Assembly: GCA_022885665.1 (NCBI GenBank)
Contig: JAGQDJ010000072.1
Location: 186,001 to 250,000, forward strand
DNA from: Triops longicaudatus
Lineage: Eukaryota; Arthropoda; Branchiopoda; Notostraca; Triopsidae
Length of the DNA: 64,000 bases
Reading direction: 5' to 3'
Shown: positions 50,201 to 60,800 of the stretch, one piece after another
How the letters are laid out: each line of letters opens with the position of its first letter
Numbering within the stretch: position 1 is the stretch's first letter
The notes under the pieces: generated by a model
Database searches by the model: none
Seen by the model: the letters and a program-made list of their open reading frames with translations, nothing else
Told to the model about the DNA's origin: nothing
Made by a program: the position numbers and the translations under genes

Positions 50201-53200
50201 ATTTACCCGCCATTGTTGCATACGGTGAGCGAAAACCGTGGAAACAGCTTTCACGGCCTCGAAACCCTTTTCTGAAAGCAATCAGAATTGATTATAGGCG
50301 AAAAGGTCAAAACTGCACGAAAACAAACATGGCATCGTACACGTCGTCCAGATTTTAAAGAAAAAATAATAGCATTTATTGCATCTTTCCTGTTCAAATT
50401 TTAGAATAGGCAGGTATTTTTTTCGCGCTTTGTATCGTCTTAGTGAAATTGAATTTTTCTTTACCTCGCGAGCATAACGCACGAAAATAAAACGTTTTAA
50501 AAAAATATTGTCGAAAGGTTCCATTTTTTGGTTATAACCAATTTTCTCTGATTTTTTTTTTTTTCAAAACCTGGAATAAAACGTTTTCTCTCTTGGTTCA
50601 TAGGTTTCGACAGCCAAGGGCTTACAGTCCACAGACGTCAAACTGGAAGTTCCGGTGCCTGAGGCCTTTATCTTAGGCGGGAACGATTTCCATGTAGATC
50701 ACGGATCTACAATCAGCCTCGTTTGCATCGTTGAGAAGGTAAGAATAATTTGTCATATGGTCCAATTTTGCGACTTAACCTTTCCTCCCCGCAATTTCCA
50801 TCTCATCAATTTCCCGACGACGCATTTTGAAATCATTTCCACTAAACGTTGGCAATGGCTGTTCTCCGCCTTTTCCAACAAGACGGAAAATCTGTCAGCA
50901 GGATTTTCGCGACTCAAAGGCAGAAACGCTGATAGCTGCGGTGTGTCACCCATTAATGACGTTGAGACGTCACGTACCATATTTTGTTGTTGTTTATTCC
51001 CGTATAATCAGTTTAGTTACAAAAATCAAGCTGAGTAGCTTATAGCGTGAGTTTAATATATCCCGTTGTAAGGGGTTTCACGCGTAGGAAAAGCGCTCGA
51101 ACCCTGTGAACGTGACCAGCAAACTAAAACCCCAAAGCACAACGCTTAGATTTGGCCACGGTTCATTACCTTGACGAGTTCCGTAGACTTCTCCGTGCTG
51201 GGTTTTGGCTTACGTCAGGTAGAAACGTGAAAACGTATGTGTAGGGGAGTATAGGTTACGGATCTTGAGCATCGGATGATTCGCAGTCTGAAGATAGCTC
51301 CGGTTTAACAGAACTAAAAGCAGATCACTCAACAGGATCCTTTTTCTCTCCCAAGCTTTGCGTTCTTCGCTCTGGTCGTTAATTGTGGACACTGGATCAC
51401 TCTACCCATTTCACTTTGTAACGCTAGCGCTTAATTTTCGCGTGTCCCTTTCACAATCCTGGCTTTATAACCGTTTTGATGAGCAGAGATTCTGCAGAAA
51501 TTCGGATTCGCAATGCTCAAAATGGCCATTTCTGTTACGAGCAAAAGGGCAACGTTGTTTGATATACTGACTGTACAAATACTTTATGCAAGCTCTGCTT
51601 TTTTGTAATTATTTCTGCACCCGGATAAAATAGTACTTAGAGATCACGTGGTTCCATTTAAACGAGAAAAAATTGTCGCTCGTGCCGTTTGTAGGCTTAT
51701 GTAGGCTAATTCGCGTAGGACTGAAGTATTTGCCAGTGAAAGTGAACCTCCTGGCGTTAGAAAATGTGCTTTGAATAAAAGTACGTTGTAAACACGAAAG
51801 ATTAAAGATATTTAAGTTCAGCACAGTGTAATGCGCATCAAATGTACGAAACAGCTTAGAAGATAGGGATTACTTATTTATAGAATTTCGTGTACTAAGA
51901 AAAACACTTGCTGACGGTTTGTCTATGTACAAGGTACCTGGAACGTGTTTTCCTGGAAGCATTTTTTTCCAAAGAATATTTTGTTCCTGCATAAGTTCAG
52001 TCGTTATGCACCGTGTAAACACGTGTTTCGTAAATATGTAATGACATTTAAGCAATGAAAGCTCGGGGAACGTATTGTACATTTATTTTCTTTTTTTTTT
52101 CCTTTTTTTTCTTTTTTTTCTCATGAAGAAAGTTTCTCGAGCGCTGTTCAACATTATGCAGAAATTCTCTTAAAAACGTGTACTTCATCTGTTTAAGGCG
52201 TATATTATAGTTTTCAGTTAATGTTTATAGCTTTTTGTTTTATTAGTTTTGTGTAACTGGTCTAACAAGATTTGTGCTTCTTGCTTGCAGAGTCCCGTGC
52301 CTCCAGCGTTTGTATTCTGGTATCACAACGAGCGGATGATCAACTTCGATTCTCAGCGTGGTGGCATTACGGTGGAAACGGAAGGCGGTCATCGGACCCA
52401 TTCACAACTCCGCATACGTGATGCACGAGAATCCGATTCCGGCAACTATACATGCCGGGCGTCCAATTCCCAACCCGCATCCATTTACGTCCACGTATGG
52501 GGAGGTACGATAGCGAAAAATATTGATGACGCCTTGCCCTTTTTTCTTGGCGCACTTCTTTTCAACAGACATGAGAGGCTAAGAAGTTGTCATCTTGCGT
52601 GCGTCTCCGTTTTTCACTTTCATTTTCCTTCTTGCCTGCCTTTATAAGAAGTCGGGCTTTGTATCATTCGTGCTATCCTAAACATGCACAGAAACCCTCT
52701 TTCTTTATTTCCGCGCCCAACTTGAAATTGAGTTGAGGTATTCAACCGGAGTTGGGTGTATACATAAATATTTGGTTATCTGTTGCCAGGAGAAGGGATT
52801 GTGGCTTCATAAATTTGAGCAACTTTATTTACCGAATCTTTCGATAAGCTCGATTCCACTTAAGCCAAACTCTAAACCAAGCGTCGAATTACTCATCGAA
52901 ATACCTTCACTAGAGACACTTAAAAAATTAATTTCAATAATATCGATAATTTTTTAATTTACTGCAATTTTTCGTTCAAGGACTAACGTAGTCTGTTGAC
53001 GGCTTTGAACACCCATGGAATATTTATTATTATTTCTGTCAATGGACAAAATTGGATATTTTTGTATATAACGTATTGGCTATCTAAAAAAAAAAAAAAA
53101 AAAAAAAAAACACGAGTTATTTTATTTCGTATATTATTGAGTTTTGCAAACAGTCGTTCCACATTGATAATTAAAATTTGAACTGACAAATGCTTGAAAA

Positions 53201-55059
53201 GGAAATCTGTATTTTCGAGTGCATATTCTTAAGAAGAATTCTAATTATTTGAACCGTTATTGAAACCAGGCCGTATAGGCTTCCTTACTGCGCAGGAAAA
53301 GGACAGATCTTCGCTTAATTAGCCGAAAAGTAGATGAACGAAGTGTAACCTTTTTTTTGTGTGTTTCCAAACTCTGTTCTTTCGTTCGGGGCATGTTGAG
53401 ACTATTGTAAGTCTTTTTGGGTCAACAAAGCTCCGAAGATCTCTTCAGGGAGCAAGGGAGAAACAAAGGATAGGTGTGGCCCAATTAGAAGGCGGGGCTT
53501 AATTACAAGACAGATTAACGGCATTTGGGCGAAACCTGGGTGAATACGTGGTGCAACATTTATAGGCTACGCCGAAGTGAACGCACGATACACGATAGAT
53601 CAAAGCCTAAAGGATGAGTGGTCAGGAAAAAAAAATGAAATTACATATTGGCTCGGTGATGGATGAACCCATTACGAAACTGCTGAAGGTTTCGTCCATT
53701 AGGAGAGTTTTTCTCACTTTTTCTTTTCTTTTCCGAGCTTGAAAGTTGCTAATAGTTGGTACCAAATGATTTCTTTCTCTCTTGAAGTCTATGTATTAAC
53801 TAAGGAGTTTACTTGAGTGGCCGGGTTTGTGGCATGGGACAAATTTTCGTAGGAAGAAATTACAGTAGTTCGAGTTGGGAGAGGAAGAAAGAGAAGGAAA
53901 CTAGGGTAATTAAAAGTTTCTATTCATTTTTTGGGGACTGTTCGGTAAATAGATGCGATTAAGGTTTCAGAGTAGCATTTTCAATGCCAACGAAGCAGGG
54001 AAGATTAGAGAAGGTATACGTGTTCCGTGGAATTTCGACTGGGTGCTGCTGTGAACAGAAAGACGAAGTTGCAGTGGAACCTCTGAAAAGACAAGCTTCG
54101 TCTTATGAACTTCGGAATTAACAACACCTTAATTGCAAAGTCGAGCAAGTTGCTGCGTTACTCGCGTCAAGGAGGGAACATTGTAACATGGGGCTGTAAT
54201 ATCTGTTTTTCATCACTCCATCATTCCATGCACGGGATGTGTTAGGCTCCTGACGCTATTTCTGCCTAACAAACGCAACACTAGAACAAGTCCAACGTCT
54301 TGTTTTTTCATTAGTTGGTGTTTTTTCTTACAAAATGAAAAGTTTAATTTAGAAGCAAGATGGGTAGCTGCATCGGTCTTAGGACTGATTACAATAATAG
54401 CACGGGGAAAAACTTGAACATACGCTACACGAGACTGAAACTGAAATTTCAGAATTATTTAAAGCATTGGAGTCTTGGAATTGCGCATTAAATTTAGCAG
54501 TATTTACTATTGATTATAAGTGCTTATTTTTAAAATAAAGTAAAGTAATTCGGGTACCGACGGTAGGTTACCAGGAATAGTATTACGTTTTTCCTTAGTG
54601 AAAGAATGCAGGGACGGAATATAAAGGATTTAATTAGACCAAGATGGAGTATATCCTTGTCTGTTTATTGCGACGCAGGAGCCTTTTCATGCGGGAGAGA
54701 CTTTTTATTGCACCCTGTTAAAATGCCGTGACACCAAGAGAAGCTGTATTTCGAAGCCAACGACTCTAACGTGCGTGGTATAAAACACAAGGCCTGATGC
54801 AGATTTTCCTAGTGATACAGAGTCTCCTAATCTTAGTAAAAAAAAATCATTTTTCCATAAACATTATGAGGTATAATGCAAGCCACGATATCTTGATTTC
54901 TAGATGTTACATTTGATACAGCCAATATTAAGTAATTTTTCAGGCAGAAACATCGCTCTCATACGCAATCCTTTATACCTACAGTGCTTAATTACATTAT
55001 ATTCAATGCTTTTCAAAATTTCGTTCTTAGTAACCTATATTATCATAGCCCGGGCATAA
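30850..55059 (+). CDS. dpr12: Dpr-family two-Ig neuronal surface protein (dpr12-like; often named zig-8-like)
   Basis: Six coding exons join in phase: 30850-30910, 39026-39213, 43454-43615, 50604-50738, 52291-52504, 54944-55059 (876 nt, 291 residues). Exon 1 (acceptor at 30742) encodes a signal peptide, MMVWIIWWMAVV...ECLA. Exon 2 holds GPYLDQNVS (N-glycan site Asn56) and AFLKC (Cys74). Exon 3 starts VSWVRRRDWHILTSG, the Dpr hallmark, and ends DAGTYLC (Cys136). Exons 4 and 5 form Ig2: PEAFILGG, ISLVC (Cys178), FVFWYHNERMIN, DSGNYTC (Cys237; glycan site Asn234) and PASIYVHV. Exon 6 begins GRNIALIRN, like the GDNxAAI stretch ending Drosophila dpr12, and has a hydrophobic tail fit for a GPI signal or membrane anchor. 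Known Dprs bind DIP partners to specify synaptic contacts. Assignment to dpr12 rests on remembered motifs (ERFQV, GSDDWILQIQYVQERD, PEAFILG). Introns are 8.1, 4.2, 7.0, 1.6 and 2.4 kb. Upstream coding is not excluded. Confidence 0.85.
31443..31530. mobile_element. Pogo/Tigger-like DNA transposon relic, one end
   Basis: AATCTCGTTATAACGAAC, followed by CGGTATATCTGAAGTTCGTTATATC, has the form of the terminal repeat and subterminal sequence of pogo/Tigger-type elements (CTCGTTATAACGAAC). Only one end is recognisable; it lies in dpr intron 1. Confidence 0.45.
32056..32203. repeat. (ATATAAT)n-like tract and (AAT)25 microsatellite
   Basis: About 70 bp of irregular AATATAAT repeats lead into 75 bp of perfect AAT repeat (32129-32203). 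In dpr intron 1. The apparent long Leu/Tyr runs on the minus strand are a reading artefact of this array. Confidence 0.95.
36612..36682. repeat. T-rich (TTTA)n and poly(T) tract
   Basis: 71 bp of T with TTTA units, ending in a 22-bp pure T run. In dpr intron 1. Confidence 0.9.
38135..38512. mobile_element. Pogo/Tigger-like non-autonomous element, degenerate
   Basis: The left end reads TA then CAGTAGCGTCTCAAAACGACCTC; the right end, reversed, reads TACTACAACCTCGTTATAACGG. The two ends align imperfectly as inverted repeats of the pogo/Tigger type. Interior words TTCGTTGTAACGAG and TATACCGAACA fit the same family. About 380 bp, no transposase frame, so a MITE-like relic. In dpr intron 1. Confidence 0.5.
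42025..42095. mobile_element. Possible third pogo/Tigger-like fragment
   Basis: AGTAAAATCTCGCCATAAGG and TGTCCGTTATAGCCG resemble the other two relics in spacing and words, but more weakly. In dpr intron 2. Confidence 0.3.
43738..43765. repeat. 14-bp tandem duplication
   Basis: Two adjacent perfect copies of AAAATTTTCCTGAC, 123 bp after the exon 3 donor of dpr. Simple duplication; no function is evident. Confidence 0.85.
47457..47493. repeat. A-rich tract
   Basis: 37 bp of A with one C interruption, in dpr intron 3. Confidence 0.9.
48155..48191 (+). other. G-rich tract with perfect 8-bp hairpin (possible G-quadruplex)
   Basis: Runs of 7, 3 and 6 G lie within 20 bp (48155-48174). ACGGGTGG at 48163-48170 pairs perfectly with CCACCCGT at 48184-48191 across a 13-base loop. 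It lies on the sense strand of dpr intron 3 and is strikingly G-rich for this locus. Confidence 0.6.
49513..49546. repeat. 17-bp tandem duplication
   Basis: Two adjacent perfect copies of ATTATAATATATTAAAC in dpr intron 3. Confidence 0.85.
52081..52121. repeat. T-rich pyrimidine tract
   Basis: About 40 bp of T with a few C and one A, in dpr intron 4, 170 bp before the exon 5 acceptor. It is too far upstream to be that acceptor's own tract. Confidence 0.8.
53086..53110. repeat. Poly(A) tract, 25 bp
   Basis: Uninterrupted run of 25 A in dpr intron 5. Confidence 0.95.
54944..55059 (+). CDS. dpr terminal exon
   Basis: A strong acceptor (TAATTTTTCAG|) at 54943 and phase 1 entry match the exon 5 donor at 52505. 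Translation gives GRNIALIRN, then a hydrophobic region (LITLYSMLF...FLVTYIII) and a stop at 55057-55059. The GxNxA motif right after the Ig2 G strand, and a short hydrophobic tail, are what Dpr C-termini show; such tails are usually GPI-attachment signals. No other phase-compatible exon between 52505 and 63290 looked as good. Confidence 0.72.
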
Positions 55060-55063
55060 TAAA
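55058..55063 (+). terminator. AATAAA polyadenylation signal overlapping the dpr stop codon
   Basis: The sequence GCATAATAAACC carries the stop TAA at 55057-55059, and AATAAA begins at its second base. If used, cleavage would leave a 3' UTR of only a few tens of bases. It is also the only canonical hexamer directly after the stop. Confidence 0.45.
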
Positions 55064-57815
55064 CCAAAAGTGCGATAAAGAAATGAAGATATCTTCGTGG
55101 TGTTGTGAATTTGATTGGAAATGTATGATATACAATGCGTAATTTGTGCGTTTGTCGGCCGTAAGACGCGCAAGAACGTTTTACCACATATAAAGATAGT
55201 TTTATACTATCATATTATATATAAGGAGAAAATTAATTTACTATTCCATCATATTAATGGTAACGAAAATCCTGTCACCAGCTTCATGGATGAGTAGTAT
55301 TTTACTATTTGCTTGGACAATAACTTTCAACTGCAAGTACACGATTTCAAAATTTGTGTTTAATATTGATCTCGGCCATGAAACTATGAGGTCACTGTTA
55401 TTGCATTAGGCTTTTATTTTGTTATTTTTTCATTTTAATTTTAAGCACAGGACCAGAGGAGCTTGACAGAAACAGACAATACAATAAAGAAACTCATCTT
55501 CCCAGCTAAGAAATACGCCTTCTTTTCGTGACTATTCCGTTCTACAATAAATCAGAATCGTCTTCTAGCTGTTGAAGCGAACACATCCATTCATTGCTGC
55601 ACAGCTTGTGATACAACAACTTTCTTCACAAAGCTGAAATATAGCTGCTACGTTCCGTTCTCACGCTTTTTCCTTATTTTATTTTTATGTAAGTACTTAC
55701 AGAACAGAAATAGTCATAGCGAGGAATGTACCACTAATCCAAAAACTGAGTGTTATTTGTAATCAAGGAATTCGCAAGTTCTTACCGCCTTACTGTAGGT
55801 GCCTGTAGGACTTATCTGTCCCAAACTAATCCAGCACAGAGTGCGTAACGCTATTATACAACATAAATAATATGTTTACAGCGTTAAGGTAGCATATGCT
55901 TCGTTAACATAATAATCTGCTTAGAAATTAGCGTATACTTTGCGACTTACGTAAGCACGAAATGTGCGAAAATTATGTGTTCAACAAATTTGTGCGTTCA
56001 TTGTAGGTTAGTGCGCATTTATTTCTGCAGACAATAGATGACTTTATTGCTGATGTCAATATTCAACTAAAATTTCAGAAAGTTAGGAGCATGACGTCAC
56101 ACTGCACTATATTTACGCAATTTCTGTCTGTATTTTTTTTTCATAGCTTACGCTTACGTAAGAAGATCGTTAAACTTTGTACATAAAGTTCTCCTGACTT
56201 GTAAGTACAAGACGTGTTGCAACGTACCCCTGCTCACCGCGCAACACGATGAAACACTGCCAAGCATTGCCACAGTGCAGTTATGAGGTTACGCAAGCTA
56301 TAGCCCAAAGCAAAGATTGGAAGCCTTTGCTTGAGTTCAGCTGTAGTCAAAATTGTGTTGCTGAATTTAGGAGGGCAACATGTTTGCTACCTTTATTTTT
56401 TCTATTTTTTTTTTTTTAAAGTTTGTGGGGAAGTTTTTTTCTTTTAATCTTTTCTTGCCTCTCATGCATAAACTCCGATAGACCGAGTACTTTCACAACA
56501 GTCGGAATTCTAGAATAGTACAGGTCATTGTGTACACAAAGTTCAAATGTAGTTACCCATGAACTTGACGTATGTTTTCGCTTCCTGTGCCTCCTGTTGA
56601 TAATATTTGTGCACACCCAGCGAAATACTGCTGCTTGTGTTTGTTCTGAGACGTTTCCATATGAAGCGCTATTTTTTATGACTAAGTGCAATTGTTTTCG
56701 TTATTCAACGTTATTATTCTTTTTTCTCGGAAAATTGTAAGTGTAGAATGAGTACTAACAACATATAACGATTGTCTAGGGGACAAAGCAGCGGCCATTT
56801 CTGGTAAAAATGGCGTCTCTTCATTAAATCCGTGGCCGTTCTGTTGTTGGCCGTGGCTTTTCTCCATTCCTCTTACGATATGGACATGGACGGCTAGTTT
56901 GGGTAGATAATTACACCCTCTACCCATTCATAACCTTTTACAATGTGTGTGACAGTGTACTTGTCCTGTCTCGTGTCCTTGTTGCGGAAATCTCGCCCAA
57001 TCCCTCCCCTTCTATTACACTCGTGCACTTGGAAGGAAGATGCGGGAAACATAAGGCGAAGGTTCAATGAGTACGAATTACTAGTCCTTTTCTAAGCGTA
57101 GGTGGATTGTGGATAGATTTCCTGCGAACAGTGAGATTTTGGCACCGTATGCCGGAAAAGCCATCTCTTCTTTTTCGAGTGACCACTAGACCAGACATTT
57201 TAAAGAAGAAAAAAAGCTTACGGACGGTTCAGAGGTATGGGTCGTACGAGTGTTGTGTTCCTGAGAAGATCTTGGTTGCGTGATATGGCAAAAGAAATGT
57301 ATCTTGTCATTGAGTTTTTGTGGGACAAACGGGAATAAGACAAGTGTCAAGTCCAGTCTCGGCTATTGAAGTATGGATGACTGAACGTGATCCGTCAGCA
57401 TGATTTGGACGCCGAACAGCCCGCACCATTGAGAGCAGCGCTAACTTTTTGTTTCTACACGGTAGTCTTTTTCCTGGGGGGACTTGACAGCAGATGCTTG
57501 GTTAGCTAGATGTTTCAAGTCCCTCCTGAGAAGCTAAAACATACGTCTGAAAGGACAAATTCGACCCCCTGGAGAACTTCACGATAAGTGTTTCGGTTTC
57601 GGTTTCCCCCGCCCACGTGTTCGAAGACACGATTACTGGTGGATCGAGACGGTTCAAGTGAAACAGAATGACGAATATCAATAAGAATGCCTGATGTTAG
57701 TGTTTCTTTCGTGGGGTTATGTTATTTTCTTGCTGAAAGACAGTGCCTTCTCTCTTCTTGATCGTGTGAGACACATTTGTATTGCTGTCCTTTAGCTTGT
57801 TTTTGCGTTTCAGAT
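55064..57815. other. Downstream of dpr, no supported gene
   Basis: Open frames here overlap on both strands and match no family. I see no exon chain. Part could be the 3' UTR of dpr if the early AATAAA is not used. Confidence 0.4.
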
Positions 57816-57889
57816 CACCCCCGTACCCAGGAGGGTTTGTAGGTCCCCCCTCCTTCCCCCGAAATCTTGGGTACGGCCCTGTTTCAGAT
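57808..57889. mobile_element. Very short hAT-type MITE with 8-bp target-site duplication
   Basis: The element 57816-57881 (66 bp) is flanked by perfect direct repeats TTTCAGAT at 57808-57815 and 57882-57889. The ends are CACCCCCGTACCCAGGA and, reversed, CAGGGCCGTACCCAAGA: 13 of 17 positions agree. CA...TG ends with an 8-bp duplication are the hAT superfamily signature. The interior is C-rich (runs of 6 and 5 C). No coding capacity, so its movement would have needed a transposase from elsewhere. Confidence 0.7.
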
Positions 57890-60800
57890 GTTCTGATATT
57901 TTTTTCGATCTCGTGGACCGCTTTGGGGGATTTTTTTCGCGGATGAGTGTGTTCTCTTGTACGTATGTACGCATGCATTCATTCCACATAAGGAGACGCA
58001 TTTATAAGAGGAACAAAGAATTATTCTTGCCGTGGCAGAGAGTTGAAGTTTAAAATTGTTTGACGCTTTTGTTCGGGAAAAAAACGAAGTAATATCGCAC
58101 AATAGTCGCTAGGAAAACACTGTTCACTTTACCTACAATTCTGGAAGAAAAGCATTAAAACTGTTATGAAATGCAAGCAATCACAGCATTCCAGACTGCA
58201 CTAAATATTGGAAATTTTTTATACAAAGACGGACTGAATAATAACTGCTGGAAGAGAAAAGTGTAAAAATATCTAACTAATTGTTATCTGTGTTTATTAA
58301 TCAATCAAAGCTACAGTTTTAGGAATGGACCGAACTACTAAGAAGAACCTTAAACTTCGAATTGGAAGCAGCTCAAGAAGAAATCATCTTTGACGAAATT
58401 TCTTACAGGGTGAAGACATCGGTCACCCTCGTTGCTTATAATTGCTTGAGCATCCTGTCACCCTTATACCTTGGGGGTGTGATGTCAATCAACTGAGCTT
58501 TCAGTTTTGTTCAGTGTGATGGCGTTGTTGATTGAATACACGGCACAAGTATATAAATCACAGTACGTATGAGAAAAGCAATAAAAACTGACGGAAATTA
58601 GTAACCTATTTCCCATCTTAGGTATTTGGAGCATTTCTTCCGTTGATAGTGTGAGATCTATTATTTGTATGCGCTTTATCAAGCATATAGTGTAGAGACC
58701 ACGGAGATAGATTGCGCATTGATCAGCACATTTCGTCGGGGGGAGAAAAATCGAAGGCAGCGTTAAGCATGACAACAATGCTAATTGTCCTTGAGAGAAG
58801 TTTCCACAAAGTTTTCTTTCTGTTCAGCAAGGGTAGAAAACATAAGGAAATAAAAACTGTTAAAAAATAACCAGGGAAAAAAATAGGGAAGGACACATTT
58901 TCGAAGAGGGTGTGAGCAAGACTGTTAGATTAAGGAGGATGTGCTCGCCAGGGTAGTAAGGTAGTTCAGAAAGGGCTTAAAGGCCTGATAATAAGAGGTG
59001 TGTATAACGTGGTTCAGCATACGAGATAAAGAGGAGTCTTTTCTTAACTAATGCTGTGCTATTATCTTCCACCCTTTCCCTCTTAAGGGGTAGATTGCGC
59101 CTTATAGGCACTGTTCTTTTATGCTAAGTTAAAGAAGAATCTCAGAGTGAGCTAAACACTAGTCATTAAATTCATTTTTTTAATTAAAAAGGCAAGCATA
59201 CTTGGGCTTGCGAACAAGTACCAATTCTCTTGACTTATGAATGTTGAGGTCACGTCTCATACCTAAGTGGGAAAAAAATCGCTAGGAAGCTTCACTTCAT
59301 TTAAATACCATCTCGTTCCACTTTCGAATCAAGAAATAAACTCAAAAGGATAACACGAGCTAAAAGCAAAACAATAGTCAAGTAAACAGGCTTTTGTGCA
59401 AATGGAATTCTCGGGACTTGTTTGCAGATTTGCGTTTCCGCAACAATGTCTGCAATGGGTAGTAGTATTCTTGTTTGGTGAGTTCGACGGAAGGTGAATT
59501 CGGATTAGAACCCTTTTAGTTTAAGAGAGAGAAAGGAAAAGAGAGAGGCTTTTACGTTTCCGCAAAACTATAAATTTTCATCACAAGGAGCACCGCTATG
59601 CTCGTAAACCCGCCCGGACTTGGAGCCATTAGACTTGCAGTGCGTATAAAAGGACGGGAAGAAGAGGATGCTGAATAACTTGTTATAAAACCCCCAAGTG
59701 TTATAAAAACCCCTAGGAATGAATAAGTGCGGATCGAGAGCCTTATAGAGCAAGGAGGGCGGACTTTTATCGCATCTTGCGTTGGGGGATTTGCCTGCTC
59801 CCGAATAGAAGATTTGTTTATTGTGCGAGCCACTACGCTGCATCCCAACCATCTTCAAAGGAAGCGCGGGAGCCTTGATTGGCATAGATTGCGACATAAT
59901 AGTTATCCTTCTCGCCCTTAGCCATATTTCTAACGAGGTTCTGTTGCTTTGCCAAAAGGCGAACTATTCCTTAACAACGAACAGCACACGTAATCTTGAA
60001 AGGCAGAAAATACTTTTAAAAAAGCGGAAATTTATAGTGAGTTAATTTGTAACAAGTTATATAAGCCCAAAGAATTTAGTACATTTCGGGATTTAATTTT
60101 TATATTTTTCATTTAATTTAGTACAGAACATTTCTGCGTCACGCACACGTGCATATCGGTTGGGAAAGCTAGTTACTGTAAACAGCATTTCCGTAACAGC
60201 AAGGAAGTAACCGTTCGGTGAAGATTAGTAACTGTTACTCGGAGACTCCCCAGAGTAACTGTCCGTGACTGCAGCACCTTAAATGAGTACAAAGATGGAT
60301 TATCTTAACACTTAAGCTATACAGCTCTGTTTAGGTCAGTTCGGGCCTGGAACAAGACAGCGGAAAACCGGACGGAAGATGGCGATCCACTATCCTATTT
60401 GCAGTAAACTTGTGTTAAGCAAACCTTGGCACTTCCTGCGAACGTAATATTCTTGTGTTCTCCATTACAGAAGGCTATTAGTTGTGTAGAGATTTCTGTA
60501 CAAGGTTGCTGTCTTTCAAGCTCGTCGCGACTGACCTATACCGTGAAACGAGCTAATCAATAGCATGGTTAGGTCAAGAACATAGGTCTTGACAGAGAAA
60601 CGCTGTATACTCTCTCCCTCCACAAGAAAGCCAAAGTGACCATGGCAAGTTTTATGACAAGACCGTTGCGAGAAAGTAATCTGGAGCTTATGCCTTGGTC
60701 ACTCAGAACAACACACCTTTTTATTACGACCTTATCAAAGGTGTCCCTGATATGAATGCACGGCTTAGCTCGACTGACCAATGAAGGGCGATGGCATGTC

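Noticed and set aside
51060..51115. GGTTCGAGC-type word on the minus strand, resembling a tRNA B box.
   Set aside because: It lacks the closing CC, no A box lies at proper distance, and no cloverleaf can be drawn.
60631..60756. Alternative dpr terminal exon reading VTMASFMTRPLRE and ending in a mildly hydrophobic stretch.
   Set aside because: The acceptor (AAAG) is poor, and the exon at 54944 has a strong acceptor, right phase, GxNxA motif and a better hydrophobic tail.
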